From NCBI RefSeq assembly GCF_003258365.1, contig NZ_QHKM01000001.1, positions 1,674,001 to 1,738,000 of the forward strand: 64,000 bases of DNA. Reading direction: 5' to 3'. This DNA comes from Hymenobacter edaphi (GTDB lineage: Bacteria; Bacteroidota; Bacteroidia; Cytophagales; Hymenobacteraceae). The stretch's first letter is position 1. Every line of letters begins with the position of its first letter. The notes under the pieces were generated by a model that was given only the letters and a program-made list of their open reading frames with translations, made no database searches and was not told the origin of the DNA. Shown piece after piece: positions 9,401-17,175 of the stretch. The position numbers and the translations under genes are program-made.

Positions 9401-11209
9401 GGCGCGACCTACACCGTGACCTACACCCCGCAGGGCGGCGCCCCGACGACGGTGACGCCCGCCCCCACGGGCAGCCCGGTGAGCCTGACGGGCCTCACGC
9501 CGGGTACCCAGTACACCGTGTCGGTGGTGAGCAACTGCGGCGCCGGCCAGAGCGCGGCCGCCACTACGCGCTTCACCACGCTGACGCCCTGCAACCCGGT
9601 GACGGGCCTGACGGCCGGCAGCATCACCATCACGTCGGCCAGCCTGACGTTTGTGGGCACGGGTGCCAGCTACACCGTGACCTACACCCCGCAAGGCGGC
9701 ACGGCTACCACCGTCGCGCCCGCCCCCACGGCCTCGCCGGTAGCCCTGACGGGCCTCACGCCGAACACCCAGTACACGGTGGCGGTGACCAGCCAGTGCG
9801 CCAACGGGCTCAGCTCGACGGCTGCCACCACGACCTTCACCACGCTGGCGCCGTGCAACGCGGTGACGGCCCTGACGGCCACGAGCATCACCACGACCTC
9901 GGCCTCGGTGACCTTTACGGCCCCCGCCGCGGGCACCAGCTACACCGTCACGTACACGCCGCAGGGCGGCACGGCCACGACGGTGACGCCTGCCCCGACG
10001 GCCTCCCCGGTAGCCCTGACGGGCCTCACGCCGAACACCCAGTACACGGTGGCGGTCATCAGCAACTGCGGTGGCGGGCAGACTTCCGCGGCGGCTACCA
10101 CCACGTTTACCACTTCGGCCCTGCCGACCTGCGCCGCCGTAACGGGCCTGACGGCCACGGGCATTTCGACTACTACTGCGTCGCTGACCTTCAGCGGCAC
10201 GGGCGCCAGCTACACCGTGACCTACACCCCGCAGGGCGGCGCCCCGACGACGGTGACGCCGGCTCCCGGCAGCTCGCCGGTGGCCCTGACGGGCCTGACC
10301 CCGAACACGTCCTACACCGTGTCGGTGGTCAGCAACTGTAGCAACGGCGTTAGCTCGGCCGCCGCAACGACCACGTTCACCACCCTGGCCACGGCCGCCT
10401 GTCCGCCCGTTACGGGGCTGACGGTGAGCAGCACGACCTCCGGGGCTACGGTGAGCTTCGTGCCGGGCGCGGGCAATACCACCTACACCGTTTCGGTTAC
10501 GCCCGCCGCCGGCGGCACGCCCCTCACCATTCAGGCTACGGCTTCCCCGGTTACGTTCACGGGCCTGCTGCCGGGCACGGCCTACTCGGCGTGCGTAACG
10601 CCCAGCTGCGGCACGACGGCCGGGGCGCAGGTGTGCGCCACGTTCACGACGGCCACTCCCACCAGCTGCCCGGCCCCGACCGGCGTAGCGGTGAGCGGCA
10701 TCACGTCGACGGCGGCCAGCGTGACCTTCACGGCCGCGGGTAGCCCCCTGAACTACTCCGTCAGCTACACGCCCGCGGGTGGCACGGCCCAAACGCTGCT
10801 GGTAACCGGCTCGCCGGCCGCGCTGACGGGCCTCGCGCCGAACACCCAGTACACGGTGTCGGTGGTCAGCAACTGCGGCAGCAACGGCAGCTCGGCGCCC
10901 TCGACGGCCGTCACGTTCACGACGCTGGTAACGGCGACGCAGCACGCGGCCCTGGCCCGGCAGGTGCAGCTGTACCCCAACCCGGCCCAGCGCAGCTTCT
11001 GGCTGGAAGTGCCGGCCCAGCTCACGCGCAAAGCCGTGACGGTAACGCTGCTCAATAGCATCGGCCAGCAGGTGCAGCAGCGCCTGCTGCCGGCCGCCGC
11101 CGCGGGCAGCAAGGTGGCCTTCGACGTGACGCAGCTGCCGCGCGGGGTGTACTCCCTGCGCCTGACCACCGAAGCGGGCGTGCTCGTCAAGCGCCTGGTG
11201 GTCGACTAA
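6404..11209 (+). CDS. Giant secreted fibronectin type III repeat protein with T9SS sorting domain
   Basis: A roughly 1600-residue cell-surface or extracellular protein. The N-terminus has a signal peptide (cleavage near SFAAQAQAP). The first half alternates Cys-containing beta-sandwich modules, each opening with ND(D/E/N)(P/E/N)C and containing DVW(Y/F)(K/Q/S)(F/L) and FT(I/V)C, with fibronectin III modules. The second half is a run of seven fibronectin III modules sharing YTVTYTPQGG and SPVALTGLTPNTQYTV. The protein ends in a type A T9SS domain (VQLYPNPAQRSF ... GVYSLRL ... VKRLVVD). It is Thr/Ala/Gly-rich and poor in Lys. It is probably an adhesin or matrix component; no enzymatic domain is visible. 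The ATG before PPALPFSQR was chosen because the signal peptide begins there. Confidence 0.88.
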   Translation: MPPALPFSQRLTQRLLTLCRRFGPPVAWLPAALLGSLLSFAAQAQAPVNDDPCGAVQLSLNGNLCVTPTVGTNAGATTTTVNGTVANTCGAFNNTAPKDVWYKFTTATTGAASAGATITVTGNPAGLIRLFSASSCSGTFTQVTCSASNAANTAAPRLVTGALQPGTTYYLQVAGFTSTDTQGQFTICVTDPPTCGAPAVLGVTFPTGTSASVSFTPGPGNTTFTAVLQGGTGGQQTVNNATSPVVFAGLTPGTTYFVSIRTDCGGTTLQSPFFSFTVPLLNDDPCGALSLTMGSTCVATTGTTFGAGTTTPNGYTNPSCAADASPLDVWYQFTTPATGGASTSATITVTGPTAGQVRLFSAASCNGPFTQLACSQSATGPAAPLSYTSLTPSTTYYVLVAGYGDTSPRGNFTICVTGAPACPDPTNLAIAGVNATTASLSFTPSSNATSYTVTYTPTGGGTTTTVTPAPTTSPVALTGLTAGTTYTVTLQSVCPAGVGSVLTRTYTASGGAPANDECLGATPITSIGIGTCGAAVPGTITAASSSTGAPAPGCAGFQATTLDVWFSLVVPANGALQVETGPGATNSMNDTGMALYSGSCGSLTLIECDDDDSPTGSFSLIRRTNLTPGSTVYVRVWKFGATAGTDFTVCAQTEAPCGTVSNLSVNNITATSAALTFTPPTGATSYTVTYTPAGGSLAILTPSPTASPALLTGLTASTTYTVTIQATCAGGSGLPLALTFTTAPPAPANDNCAAPTALTVGTTCAPVTATTLGATASAAPIGAPSCTSGTVNDVWFSLTVPANGIVQVTTGAVSGSPVTDTGLQLYAGSCAALTSLGCNDNFGAGNFSQVRATGLTPGSTVYARVWQVGSTNGGSFTVCAATDPACPAVTNLAVGSITTTSASATFTPPAAGTSYTVTYTPQGGTATTVTPAPTASPVALTGLLPGTSYTVSVVSNCQPGETSTAATTTFTTTSCVAPTNLSASAITTTSATVSFGVGNGATYTVTYTPQGGAPTTVTPAPTGSPVSLTGLTPGTQYTVSVVSNCGAGQSAAATTRFTTLTPCNPVTGLTAGSITITSASLTFVGTGASYTVTYTPQGGTATTVAPAPTASPVALTGLTPNTQYTVAVTSQCANGLSSTAATTTFTTLAPCNAVTALTATSITTTSASVTFTAPAAGTSYTVTYTPQGGTATTVTPAPTASPVALTGLTPNTQYTVAVISNCGGGQTSAAATTTFTTSALPTCAAVTGLTATGISTTTASLTFSGTGASYTVTYTPQGGAPTTVTPAPGSSPVALTGLTPNTSYTVSVVSNCSNGVSSAAATTTFTTLATAACPPVTGLTVSSTTSGATVSFVPGAGNTTYTVSVTPAAGGTPLTIQATASPVTFTGLLPGTAYSACVTPSCGTTAGAQVCATFTTATPTSCPAPTGVAVSGITSTAASVTFTAAGSPLNYSVSYTPAGGTAQTLLVTGSPAALTGLAPNTQYTVSVVSNCGSNGSSAPSTAVTFTTLVTATQHAALARQVQLYPNPAQRSFWLEVPAQLTRKAVTVTLLNSIGQQVQQRLLPAAAAGSKVAFDVTQLPRGVYSLRLTTEAGVLVKRLVVD
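9059..10927 (+). repeat. Seven tandem fibronectin III coding repeats
   Basis: Module starts, marked by a Cys codon, fall near 9059, 9326, 9590, 9854, 10130, 10400 and 10667, so the period is 264-276 bases. The central modules are nearly identical even at synonymous positions, for example CTACACCGTGACCTACACC recurs. This suggests recent duplication or gene conversion. Confidence 0.85.
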
Positions 11210-11256
11210 GCGGGAACGGAGCCGGCCGCCGGCTCCGCCTCCCCTGGCCAGTAAGT

Positions 11257-11294
11257 AAAAAGGCCCCGGAGCACGCGCTCCGGGGCCTTTTTTT
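11257..11294. terminator. Bidirectional intrinsic terminator
   Basis: A perfect GC-rich stem (AAGGCCCCGGAGC / GCTCCGGGGCCTT) with a four-base loop is flanked by A's on the left and seven T's on the right. It can therefore terminate both the adhesin gene and the converging permease gene. Confidence 0.9.
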
Positions 11295-11346
11295 GAGGCT
11301 TGATATCAGCTACCGGGCTTCCGTTGAAAGCTGTTTCTGATCTAGC

Positions 11347-12843
11347 CTATCCCGCCACGGCCACCGGCACCGGCGCGGGGCGCGGGCGCATCAGGGCCAC
11401 GTAGAGGCCGCCGGAGAGGAAGAAGCCTACGAACCAGGCGTAGTGGTACACGTCGGCCAGCCAGGGCCACACGGCGCCGGCGGGCAGCGCGCCCACGGCC
11501 TGCAGAAAGCCCGGCACGTTGGGCAGAATGCCGATGATGAGCGCCAGCATGGCCGGCCCGTTGATGCCGTTACGGTAGGCGTAGCGGCCGTCGTAGCGGT
11601 AGAGGTCGGGCACGTCGAGGTGGCGGCGGCGCAGCAGGTAGTAGTCGGCAATCAGGATGCCGCCGATGGGCCCGAGCAGGGCCGAGTAGCCCACCAGCCA
11701 GGTGAAGATGTAGCCCGAGGGGTCGGCAATGAGCTTCCAGGGAAAGATGAGCAGGCCGATGACGCCGGTGATGTAGCCGCCGGTGGTGAAGCTGATGCGC
11801 TGCGGGCTGAGGTTGGCAAAGTCGTTGGCCGGGCTCACGATGTTGGCGGCAATGTTGGTGGCCAGGGTGCTCAGGGCCACGGCCAGCATGGCCACCGACA
11901 CCAGCAGCTTGCTCTCGAACCTGCCGGCCAGCACCACCGGGTCCCAGATGGTTTGCCCGTAGACAACGAAGGTGGCCGACGTGACCACCACCCCCACGAA
12001 GGAAAACAGCGTCATGGAGGTGGGCAACCCCAGCGCCTGGCCCAGCACCTGCGCCCGCTGCGAAGTGGCGTAGCGGGTGAAGTCGGGAATGTTCAGGGAC
12101 AAGGTAGCCCAGAAGCCGACCATGCCCGTCAGGGCCGGGAAGAAGAAGGCCCAGAACTCGGCCGAAGTGGCGAATTTGCTGGGGCGGGCCAGAATCGGGC
12201 CCAGCCCGTGCCCGGCCGAAATGGCCCACCACAGCAGCGCCGCAGCCGCCACCGGCAGGAAAAATGCCTTGAACACCAGCAGCTTCTTGATGCTGTCGAC
12301 GCCGAGGTAGACCACGTACATATTCAGCGCCCAGAACACCAGAAACACCAGCGCCGGCCCGGTGGCCAGCCCCCACGAGGCCGGAAACACCGCCGGTAGC
12401 TTGCCCAGCCCGGGCCACCAGAGCACGGCCATCTGGTAGAGGGCAAAGCCGCCGATCCACGTCTGAATGCCGAACCAGCCGCAGGCAATGACGGCGCGCA
12501 GCAGGGCCGGCACGTTGGCCCCGCGCACCCCGAACGCGGCCCGGGCAAACACCGGAAACGGGATACCGTATTTGGCCCCGGCGTGGCCGTTGAGCAGCAT
12601 GGGCACCAGTACCACCGTGTTGCCCAGGAAGATGGTGAGCAGCGCCTGCCACCAGTTCATGCCCCCCTCAATCAGCGAGGAAGCCAGCATGTACGTCGGA
12701 ATGCACAAACTCATGCTGATCCAGAGCGCGGCGTAGTTGGCGGTGGTCCAGGTGCGGGCCGCGGCGGGCACCGGCGCGAGGTCCTCGCTGAGCAGGCCGC
12801 GGCTCAGCGGCTCGGTGGCGGCGGGGTGTGGCGTGGGGGTCAT
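11347..12843 (-). CDS. NCS1-family nucleobase:cation symporter
   Basis: A 498-residue inner-membrane permease with about 12 hydrophobic segments, the normal number and length for NCS1 transporters (uracil, cytosine, allantoin or hydantoin uptake). Family hallmarks are visible: the N-terminal NYAALWISMSLCIPTYML helix, the segment GIPFPVFARAAFGVRGAN, the Trp-rich GWFGIQTWIGGFALY, SLNIPDFTRYA and the late PIGGILIADYYLLRRR. The last two resemble allantoin/uracil-type members (PucI/FurE-like). No purine or pyrimidine catabolic genes adjoin it, so the substrate cannot be fixed. It converges on the adhesin gene across a shared terminator. Confidence 0.9.
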   Translation of the reverse strand: MTPTPHPAATEPLSRGLLSEDLAPVPAAARTWTTANYAALWISMSLCIPTYMLASSLIEGGMNWWQALLTIFLGNTVVLVPMLLNGHAGAKYGIPFPVFARAAFGVRGANVPALLRAVIACGWFGIQTWIGGFALYQMAVLWWPGLGKLPAVFPASWGLATGPALVFLVFWALNMYVVYLGVDSIKKLLVFKAFFLPVAAAALLWWAISAGHGLGPILARPSKFATSAEFWAFFFPALTGMVGFWATLSLNIPDFTRYATSQRAQVLGQALGLPTSMTLFSFVGVVVTSATFVVYGQTIWDPVVLAGRFESKLLVSVAMLAVALSTLATNIAANIVSPANDFANLSPQRISFTTGGYITGVIGLLIFPWKLIADPSGYIFTWLVGYSALLGPIGGILIADYYLLRRRHLDVPDLYRYDGRYAYRNGINGPAMLALIIGILPNVPGFLQAVGALPAGAVWPWLADVYHYAWFVGFFLSGGLYVALMRPRPAPVPVAVAG

Positions 12844-13093
12844 GGGGGTTGGCGGAGTACGTTCGGGGTTAAGTATAGCAGTTTAGCGAAGTATTTCGAC
12901 GCCAGCTGCTTTCGGGCGGGAGCGGTGGCCCCGGTGCCCGGCGGCCCACCAGCCACCTCAGCCGCCGCGCCGCCCAATCCGGCGGTACTTACTTTTAAAA
13001 TAGCATTGGACAAATACAAAAAATAATTATATTATCATCCTAACCCTCCCGCCGCGGCCCGGATATTGTCCCCCTTCCCCAACGGTCCTAGCC

Positions 13094-13954
13094 ATGCAAC
13101 ACCTACTGGTTCCCACTGATTTTTCCCCCGAAGCGCACCACGCCTTCGAGGTGGCCCTGCAGCTGGCCCGCCGCACCGGCGGCCGCCTCACGCTGCTGCA
13201 CGTGGTGGATACGCCCGGCGCCGCGGGCGTGGTAGCTACCGGCTCGGCCAGCGGCGGCTCGGGCCTCGACGGCGTGTTTATGGTGCAGCTGCTGCAGAAC
13301 ACCAAGCGCCGCATGCACGCGCTGATGGCCGAAGCCGCCCGCAGCCACCCCGATGTAGCGGTGCAGGACATCGTGGCCACCGGCGACGTGGACGCGGCGG
13401 TGCTCGACACCATCCGCGCGCAGCACATCGACCTGGTGGTGGTGGGGGCCCACGAGCACAAGCCCGGCTCGCACCTGCTGTTTGCGCCCGATTCGCACGC
13501 CGAGCGGCTGGTGCGCCTGGCGCCCTGCCCGGTGCTGACGGTGAAGCACCCGGCCCCGGAGTTCGAAGTGCACCACATCGTCTTCGCCTCCGACTTTCAG
13601 CCCGAAGCCGACCTGGCCGCCGCCAGCCTGCGCCAGGTGTGCGCCGCCTTTCCCGAAGCCACCCTGCACCTGCTCGACGTGGTGACCAGCGCCAGCGACT
13701 ACGCCGCGGCCGTTTCCCGCATCCACGCCTTTGCCCGGCGCCACCAGCTGGCGGCCTACGAGCCCGACGTGTTCGACGCGCCCGAGGTCAGCGCGGGCAT
13801 TCCGCGCTACGCGGCCCAGGCCCACGCCGATCTGGTGGTGATGCTCACCCACGGCCGCACCGGCCTGCGCCACTGGCTGCAGGGCAGCATTGCCGAAAGC
13901 GTGGCCGTGCAGGCAGCCGCGCCGGTGCTCACGTTTCACGCCCCGGTGGCGTAG
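13094..13954 (+). CDS. Tandem universal stress protein (UspA family)
   Basis: A 286-residue cytoplasmic protein with two Usp domains. The first (about 1-155) begins MQHLLVPTDFSPEAHHAF and has the helix-strand order of Usp, with DLVVVGAHEH near the nucleotide pocket. The second (about 160-285) begins HHIVFASDFQPEAD and ends with DLVVMLTHGRTGLRHWLQGS. That last segment fits the ATP-binding motif G-2x-G-9x-G(S/T), so the second domain probably binds ATP. The usual role is stress survival. The preceding 250-base gap contains an AT-rich patch (about 12990-13040) that probably holds the promoter. Confidence 0.9.
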   Translation: MQHLLVPTDFSPEAHHAFEVALQLARRTGGRLTLLHVVDTPGAAGVVATGSASGGSGLDGVFMVQLLQNTKRRMHALMAEAARSHPDVAVQDIVATGDVDAAVLDTIRAQHIDLVVVGAHEHKPGSHLLFAPDSHAERLVRLAPCPVLTVKHPAPEFEVHHIVFASDFQPEADLAAASLRQVCAAFPEATLHLLDVVTSASDYAAAVSRIHAFARRHQLAAYEPDVFDAPEVSAGIPRYAAQAHADLVVMLTHGRTGLRHWLQGSIAESVAVQAAAPVLTFHAPVA

Positions 13955-14149
13955 CGCCGGCAGCCGCCCCGGACGGGTGGCTACGACCCGCCCCGCCGCT
14001 ACCGTTGTGCTGGCCAGGCCCTTGCCGCCGCCGGCCGGGCTCGCGGCAGTTCCGTATTCGCCGCCGCCAAATCCCAATTTGTACGGGCCCTTGTGACCGG
14101 CATTTTGGTCATCTTTGATTGCAACTTCCTCCTTTCCCCTGCCTGCTCT

Positions 14150-14446
14150 ATGCACCCGGCCCATTCCTGGCGCATTCTGCGCGTGTACGCCGAAACCAGC
14201 GGCGCCGCGGTGGCCCTGATTCTGGTGACGCACACCCGCACCGGCACCGACGTGTACGAAGTGGAGCTGCCCTACCTGCTGTGGGAGGCGCTGGGCCCGC
14301 GGGCGGCGGCCGGCTTCGTCACCCGCCTCTACCGCAGCCACTGCCCCGAATCGGTGCGGCACCTGGGGCTGTGCGCGGTGCGGCGGCGCATTGCCGCGGG
14401 CCTGGCCGCGCATCACCAGCAGCGGGCTCCTGGCCCGGGTTCTTAG
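14150..14446 (+). CDS. Small unknown protein, paralogue of the next gene
   Basis: A 98-residue soluble protein. I do not recognise a named family. It is clearly related to the next gene: both carry a strand-rich first third, then (P)xLLW(E/A), AA(G/A)F(V/I)T(R/E)xY and a late helix ending IA. The start was placed at the ATG before HPAHSWRI because the alignment with the paralogue begins there. It is the first of three small same-strand genes with 48- and 117-base gaps. No signal peptide, Cys pair or membrane segment is evident. Confidence 0.65.
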   Translation: MHPAHSWRILRVYAETSGAAVALILVTHTRTGTDVYEVELPYLLWEALGPRAAAGFVTRLYRSHCPESVRHLGLCAVRRRIAAGLAAHHQQRAPGPGS

Positions 14447-14494
14447 CCGCCCGGTGCCCCTGCATCTTTCCCTGCTCCCCGCCGTCGTTTCCCC

Positions 14495-14788
14495 ATGAGC
14501 GTCCCCATCTCCTACACCATTCAGGCCAGCGCGGCTCCGCTCTCGGCCATGGTGCGCGTGCGTATCCGCTGCCGCACCGACACCGGCTCGCACCGCTGGA
14601 ACCTGGAAATGCCCCGGCTGCTCTGGGCGTCGATGGGCACCGAGCAGGCCGCCGCCTTCATCACCGAGCAGTACTTCGATGCCTACCCTGATACCCGGGC
14701 GCTGGTAGGCTCCACGCACATTTCCTGGGCCATTGCCACCTCCCTGCTCGATACGGAGCAGTACTTCGCCCCCGAGGACGACGCCTGA
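14495..14788 (+). CDS. Small unknown protein, paralogue of the previous gene
   Basis: A 97-residue protein beginning MSVPISYTIQASAAPLSA and ending in an acidic tail (YFAPEDDA). It aligns over its length with the preceding gene: LLWASMGTEQAAAFITEQY here against LLWEALGPRAAAGFVTRLY there. The upstream copy is basic at its end and this copy acidic, so divergence after duplication is likely. Its function is unknown. Its position between the paralogue and a third small gene on the same strand suggests a small operon. Confidence 0.68.
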   Translation: MSVPISYTIQASAAPLSAMVRVRIRCRTDTGSHRWNLEMPRLLWASMGTEQAAAFITEQYFDAYPDTRALVGSTHISWAIATSLLDTEQYFAPEDDA

Positions 14789-14905
14789 GCCGCCGCAAAT
14801 CGGGAATTACCGGCCTGAAAATCCGTAAAAAGCCGGGGCCGCGGTCGTTTCAGCACCGTCATCCGCCTGCTGCATGGGCCTGGCCCCACCTTCACCAGCA
14901 CCGTT

Positions 14906-15214
14906 ATGCCTACGTCTACCCTGAGTTCCTCGCTGCAGCTGCACATAGTGCCGGCCGGTCGCCGCCTTGATTTTGCTCAGGTGCCGGGCCACTACGCGTA
15001 CATCTACCGCCGCAGCCGTTCCGCGCCCTGGGAGTGCATTGCCCACAACGCCCGCAGCCCGTTTATCGACCGCTGCCCGCTGCCCCCGGGGGCCCTGACG
15101 GAGTACGTGCTGGTGTACCACGACGCGGCGGGGCGCGTCACGGCCGCCACCGGCATCCTGCAGGCCATGCCCGCGCAGCTGCCGCCGGCCGCCAGCCTGC
15201 TGGAGGTGCGCTGA
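14906..15214 (+). CDS. Small unknown beta-rich protein
   Basis: A 102-residue protein rich in short beta strands, with a fibronectin-like pattern (YAYIYRRSRSAPWECI, then LTEYVLVYHDAAGRV). It has no signal peptide and two Cys. It is not an obvious paralogue of the two upstream small proteins. A short GC hairpin (15214-15232) overlaps its stop and may end the small gene run. Function unknown. Confidence 0.6.
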   Translation: MPTSTLSSSLQLHIVPAGRRLDFAQVPGHYAYIYRRSRSAPWECIAHNARSPFIDRCPLPPGALTEYVLVYHDAAGRVTAATGILQAMPAQLPPAASLLEVR

Positions 15215-15251
15215 GCCCGGGCGGCCCGGGCTTACTCCGGGCCTGAAGCCG

Positions 15252-15259
15252 TACTTTTG
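15252..15259 (+). promoter_or_regulatory. TAnnTTTG promoter element upstream of the SulP leader
   Basis: TACTTTTG is an exact match to the Bacteroidota -7 element. No good TTTG lies 19 bases upstream, so the call rests on one half only. A transcript starting near 15265 would carry a leader of about 125 bases before the transporter. Confidence 0.35.
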
Positions 15260-15267
15260 CGGCGTCC

Positions 15268-15312
15268 ATGCCTGGTTTCTCCGCCTGTACCTTTCAGCTT
15301 ACGCCACCCTGA
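15268..15312 (+). other. Possible 14-codon leader ORF
   Basis: An ATG opens a short frame coding for MPGFSACTFQLTPP and stops 22 bases before a terminator-like hairpin that precedes the SulP gene. It contains a single Cys. Short chance ORFs are common, so this is a weak candidate for a regulatory leader peptide. Confidence 0.25.
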
Positions 15313-15333
15313 GAACGGGCCGGTTTGCCTTGC

Positions 15334-15372
15334 GCCGCCGCTTCGGAGCCGAAGCGTGCGGCTTTTCTTTTG
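15334..15372 (+). terminator. Terminator-like hairpin just before the SulP start
   Basis: Stem GCCGC-CGCTTC / GAAGCG-(T)-GCGGC with a six-base loop, followed by TTTTCTTTTG. It has the shape of an intrinsic terminator and ends less than 20 bases before the transporter ATG, so it may be an attenuator. Confidence 0.5.
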
Positions 15373-15389
15373 CCTTTCTCAGCTTCCGC

Positions 15390-16928
15390 ATGCTCTCCGT
15401 TCGGGCCTACCTGGCGCAGTACCAACTCAACGTTAAAAACGAAATTCTGGCCGGCCTGACCACCGCCCTGGCCCTGGTGCCCGAAGTGGTGGCCTTTGCC
15501 CTGCTGGCCCACATCAGCCCGCTGGTGGGCATCGGCTCGGCCTTTATTATTTGCCTGGTCACCAGTATCGTTGGCGGCCGGCCGGGCATGATATCGGGCG
15601 CGGCCGGCTCGGTGGCGGTGGTCATCGTGAGCCTGGTGGTGCAGCACGGCCCGGAATACCTGTTTGCGGCCGTGGTGCTGATGGGGCTGATTCAGGTGGC
15701 CATCGGGGTGCTGCGCTTCGGCAAGTTTATCCGGCTGGTGCCGCAGCCGGTGGTATTCGGTTTCGTCAACGGCCTGGCCCTGATCATCTTCATGGCCCAG
15801 CTGGAGCAGTTCAAGGTGCGCGATGCGCTGACGGGCCAGGAGCATTGGCTCACGGGTCCGCCGCTGCTGCTGATGCTGGGGCTGGTGGGGCTGACCATGC
15901 TCATCGTGTACCTGCTCCCGCGCCTGACCAAGGCCGTGCCGGCGTCGCTGGCGGCCATTATCGTTACCTCGGCGCTGGTGCTGCTGGGCGGGCTCGACAC
16001 CAAATCGGTGGGCGACATTGCCTCCATCCGGGGCGGCTTGCCGCAACTGCACCTGCCGCAGGTGCCCCTTAGCTGGGCCACGCTGGCGCTGGTGGCGCCC
16101 TACGCCCTGATCATGGCGCTGGTGGGCCTCACCGAAAGCCTGCTGACGCTGACGGTGGTCGATGAAATGACCGACACCCGCGGGCGCGGCAACCAGGACT
16201 GCGTGGCCCAGGGCCTGGCCAACGTGGCTTCGGGCCTGACCGGCGGCATGGGCGGCTGCGCCATGATCGGGCAGACGATGGTGAACCTGGAATCCCGGGG
16301 GCGCGGCCGGCTCTCGGGCGTGGTGGCGGCGGTGGCCCTGGCCCTGTTCGTGGCGGTGGGCGCGGGCCTGATCGAGCGGCTGCCGCTGGCGGCGCTGGTG
16401 GGCGTGATGTTCACGGTGGTCATCAGCACCTTCGAGTGGGCCAGCCTGCGCATTCTGCGGCGCATGCCCCGCACCGACGTGCTGGTGATGCTGCTGGTAA
16501 CGGTGGTAACGGCCGTGTCGCAGAACCTGGCGCTGGCCGTGCTGCTGGGCGTGGTTATTTCGGCCCTGGCCTTTGCCTGGGAAAACGCCAAGCGCATTCG
16601 GGCCCGCAAGTACGTGGACGCGGCCGGCGTGAAGCACTACGAGCTGTTCGGCCCGCTGTTCTTCGGCTCGGTGCAGGCCTTCGCGGAGAAGTTTGAGCCC
16701 GCCGCCGACCCGCAGCAGGTCGTCATCGATTTCCGCGACAGCCGCGTGGCCGATATGTCGGGCCTCGACGCGCTGCACAAGCTCACGGAACGCTACCAGC
16801 GCCTGGGCAAAACCCTGCACCTGCGCCACCTCAGCCCCGACTGCCGCCAGCTGCTGCGCAACGCCGGTGCCCTCGTTGAGGTCAATATCCTGGAAGACCC
16901 GGAATACCGCGTGGCCACGGACGCATAG
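15390..16928 (+). CDS. SulP-family inorganic anion transporter with STAS domain
   Basis: A 512-residue inner-membrane protein of the SulP (SLC26) family, which moves sulfate, bicarbonate or similar anions. The N-terminal 410 residues form the membrane part. Visible family segments are EILAGLTTALALVPEVVAFA, GGRPGMISGAAGSVAVV and the conserved central QGLANVASGLTGGMGGCAMIG with NLESRGRGRLSG. The C-terminal part (about 420-510) is a STAS domain with VVIDFRDSRVADMSGLDAL. The ATG before LSVRAYLAQY was chosen because upstream in-frame codons overlap the hairpin leader. No cys genes or carbonic anhydrase adjoin it, so the anion is not known. Confidence 0.92.
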   Translation: MLSVRAYLAQYQLNVKNEILAGLTTALALVPEVVAFALLAHISPLVGIGSAFIICLVTSIVGGRPGMISGAAGSVAVVIVSLVVQHGPEYLFAAVVLMGLIQVAIGVLRFGKFIRLVPQPVVFGFVNGLALIIFMAQLEQFKVRDALTGQEHWLTGPPLLLMLGLVGLTMLIVYLLPRLTKAVPASLAAIIVTSALVLLGGLDTKSVGDIASIRGGLPQLHLPQVPLSWATLALVAPYALIMALVGLTESLLTLTVVDEMTDTRGRGNQDCVAQGLANVASGLTGGMGGCAMIGQTMVNLESRGRGRLSGVVAAVALALFVAVGAGLIERLPLAALVGVMFTVVISTFEWASLRILRRMPRTDVLVMLLVTVVTAVSQNLALAVLLGVVISALAFAWENAKRIRARKYVDAAGVKHYELFGPLFFGSVQAFAEKFEPAADPQQVVIDFRDSRVADMSGLDALHKLTERYQRLGKTLHLRHLSPDCRQLLRNAGALVEVNILEDPEYRVATDA

Positions 16929-16930
16929 GA

Positions 16931-17173
16931 GCCTCCCCCGGCCCCCGCTCCCATGGAGAGGGGAAACCTGACGTCAGCAACGGGGCAGAACTGCCCCGCT
17001 GGCTCGCCGCTGACGGCTTGGATAAACAGCAAGTGAGTACGCTCCCTATTTGGACTCACACGGAGGCGGAAACACAAAGCGGCAGCAATGAGCCTGCGCT
17101 CATTGCTGCCGCTGTCGTTGCTGGCGGCTGGCTCCCCCTCGCCCTTTGGAGAGGGGGCCGGGGGGTGAGGCCC
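16931..17173. repeat. Nested palindromic intergenic repeat
   Basis: The whole gap between SulP and the DUF3037 gene is one nested inverted repeat. The outer arms (about 16931-16969 and 17132-17173) share GCCTC...CCCGGCCCCC...CTCC...GAG. The core is a perfect 16-bp hairpin (17078-17093 with 17098-17113, loop CTGC). It is non-coding and may also end the two converging transcripts. Confidence 0.7.
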
Positions 17174-17175
17174 AA

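Noticed and set aside
9059-10927. Regular repeats as a CRISPR array
   Set aside because: The period is 264-276 bases and the repeats code for fibronectin modules; there are no short spacers and no cas genes.
15268-15312. Calling the SulP mini-ORF a proven leader peptide
   Set aside because: It has a single Cys and no run of identical amino acids, unlike the asnA leader. It is kept only as a weak candidate.
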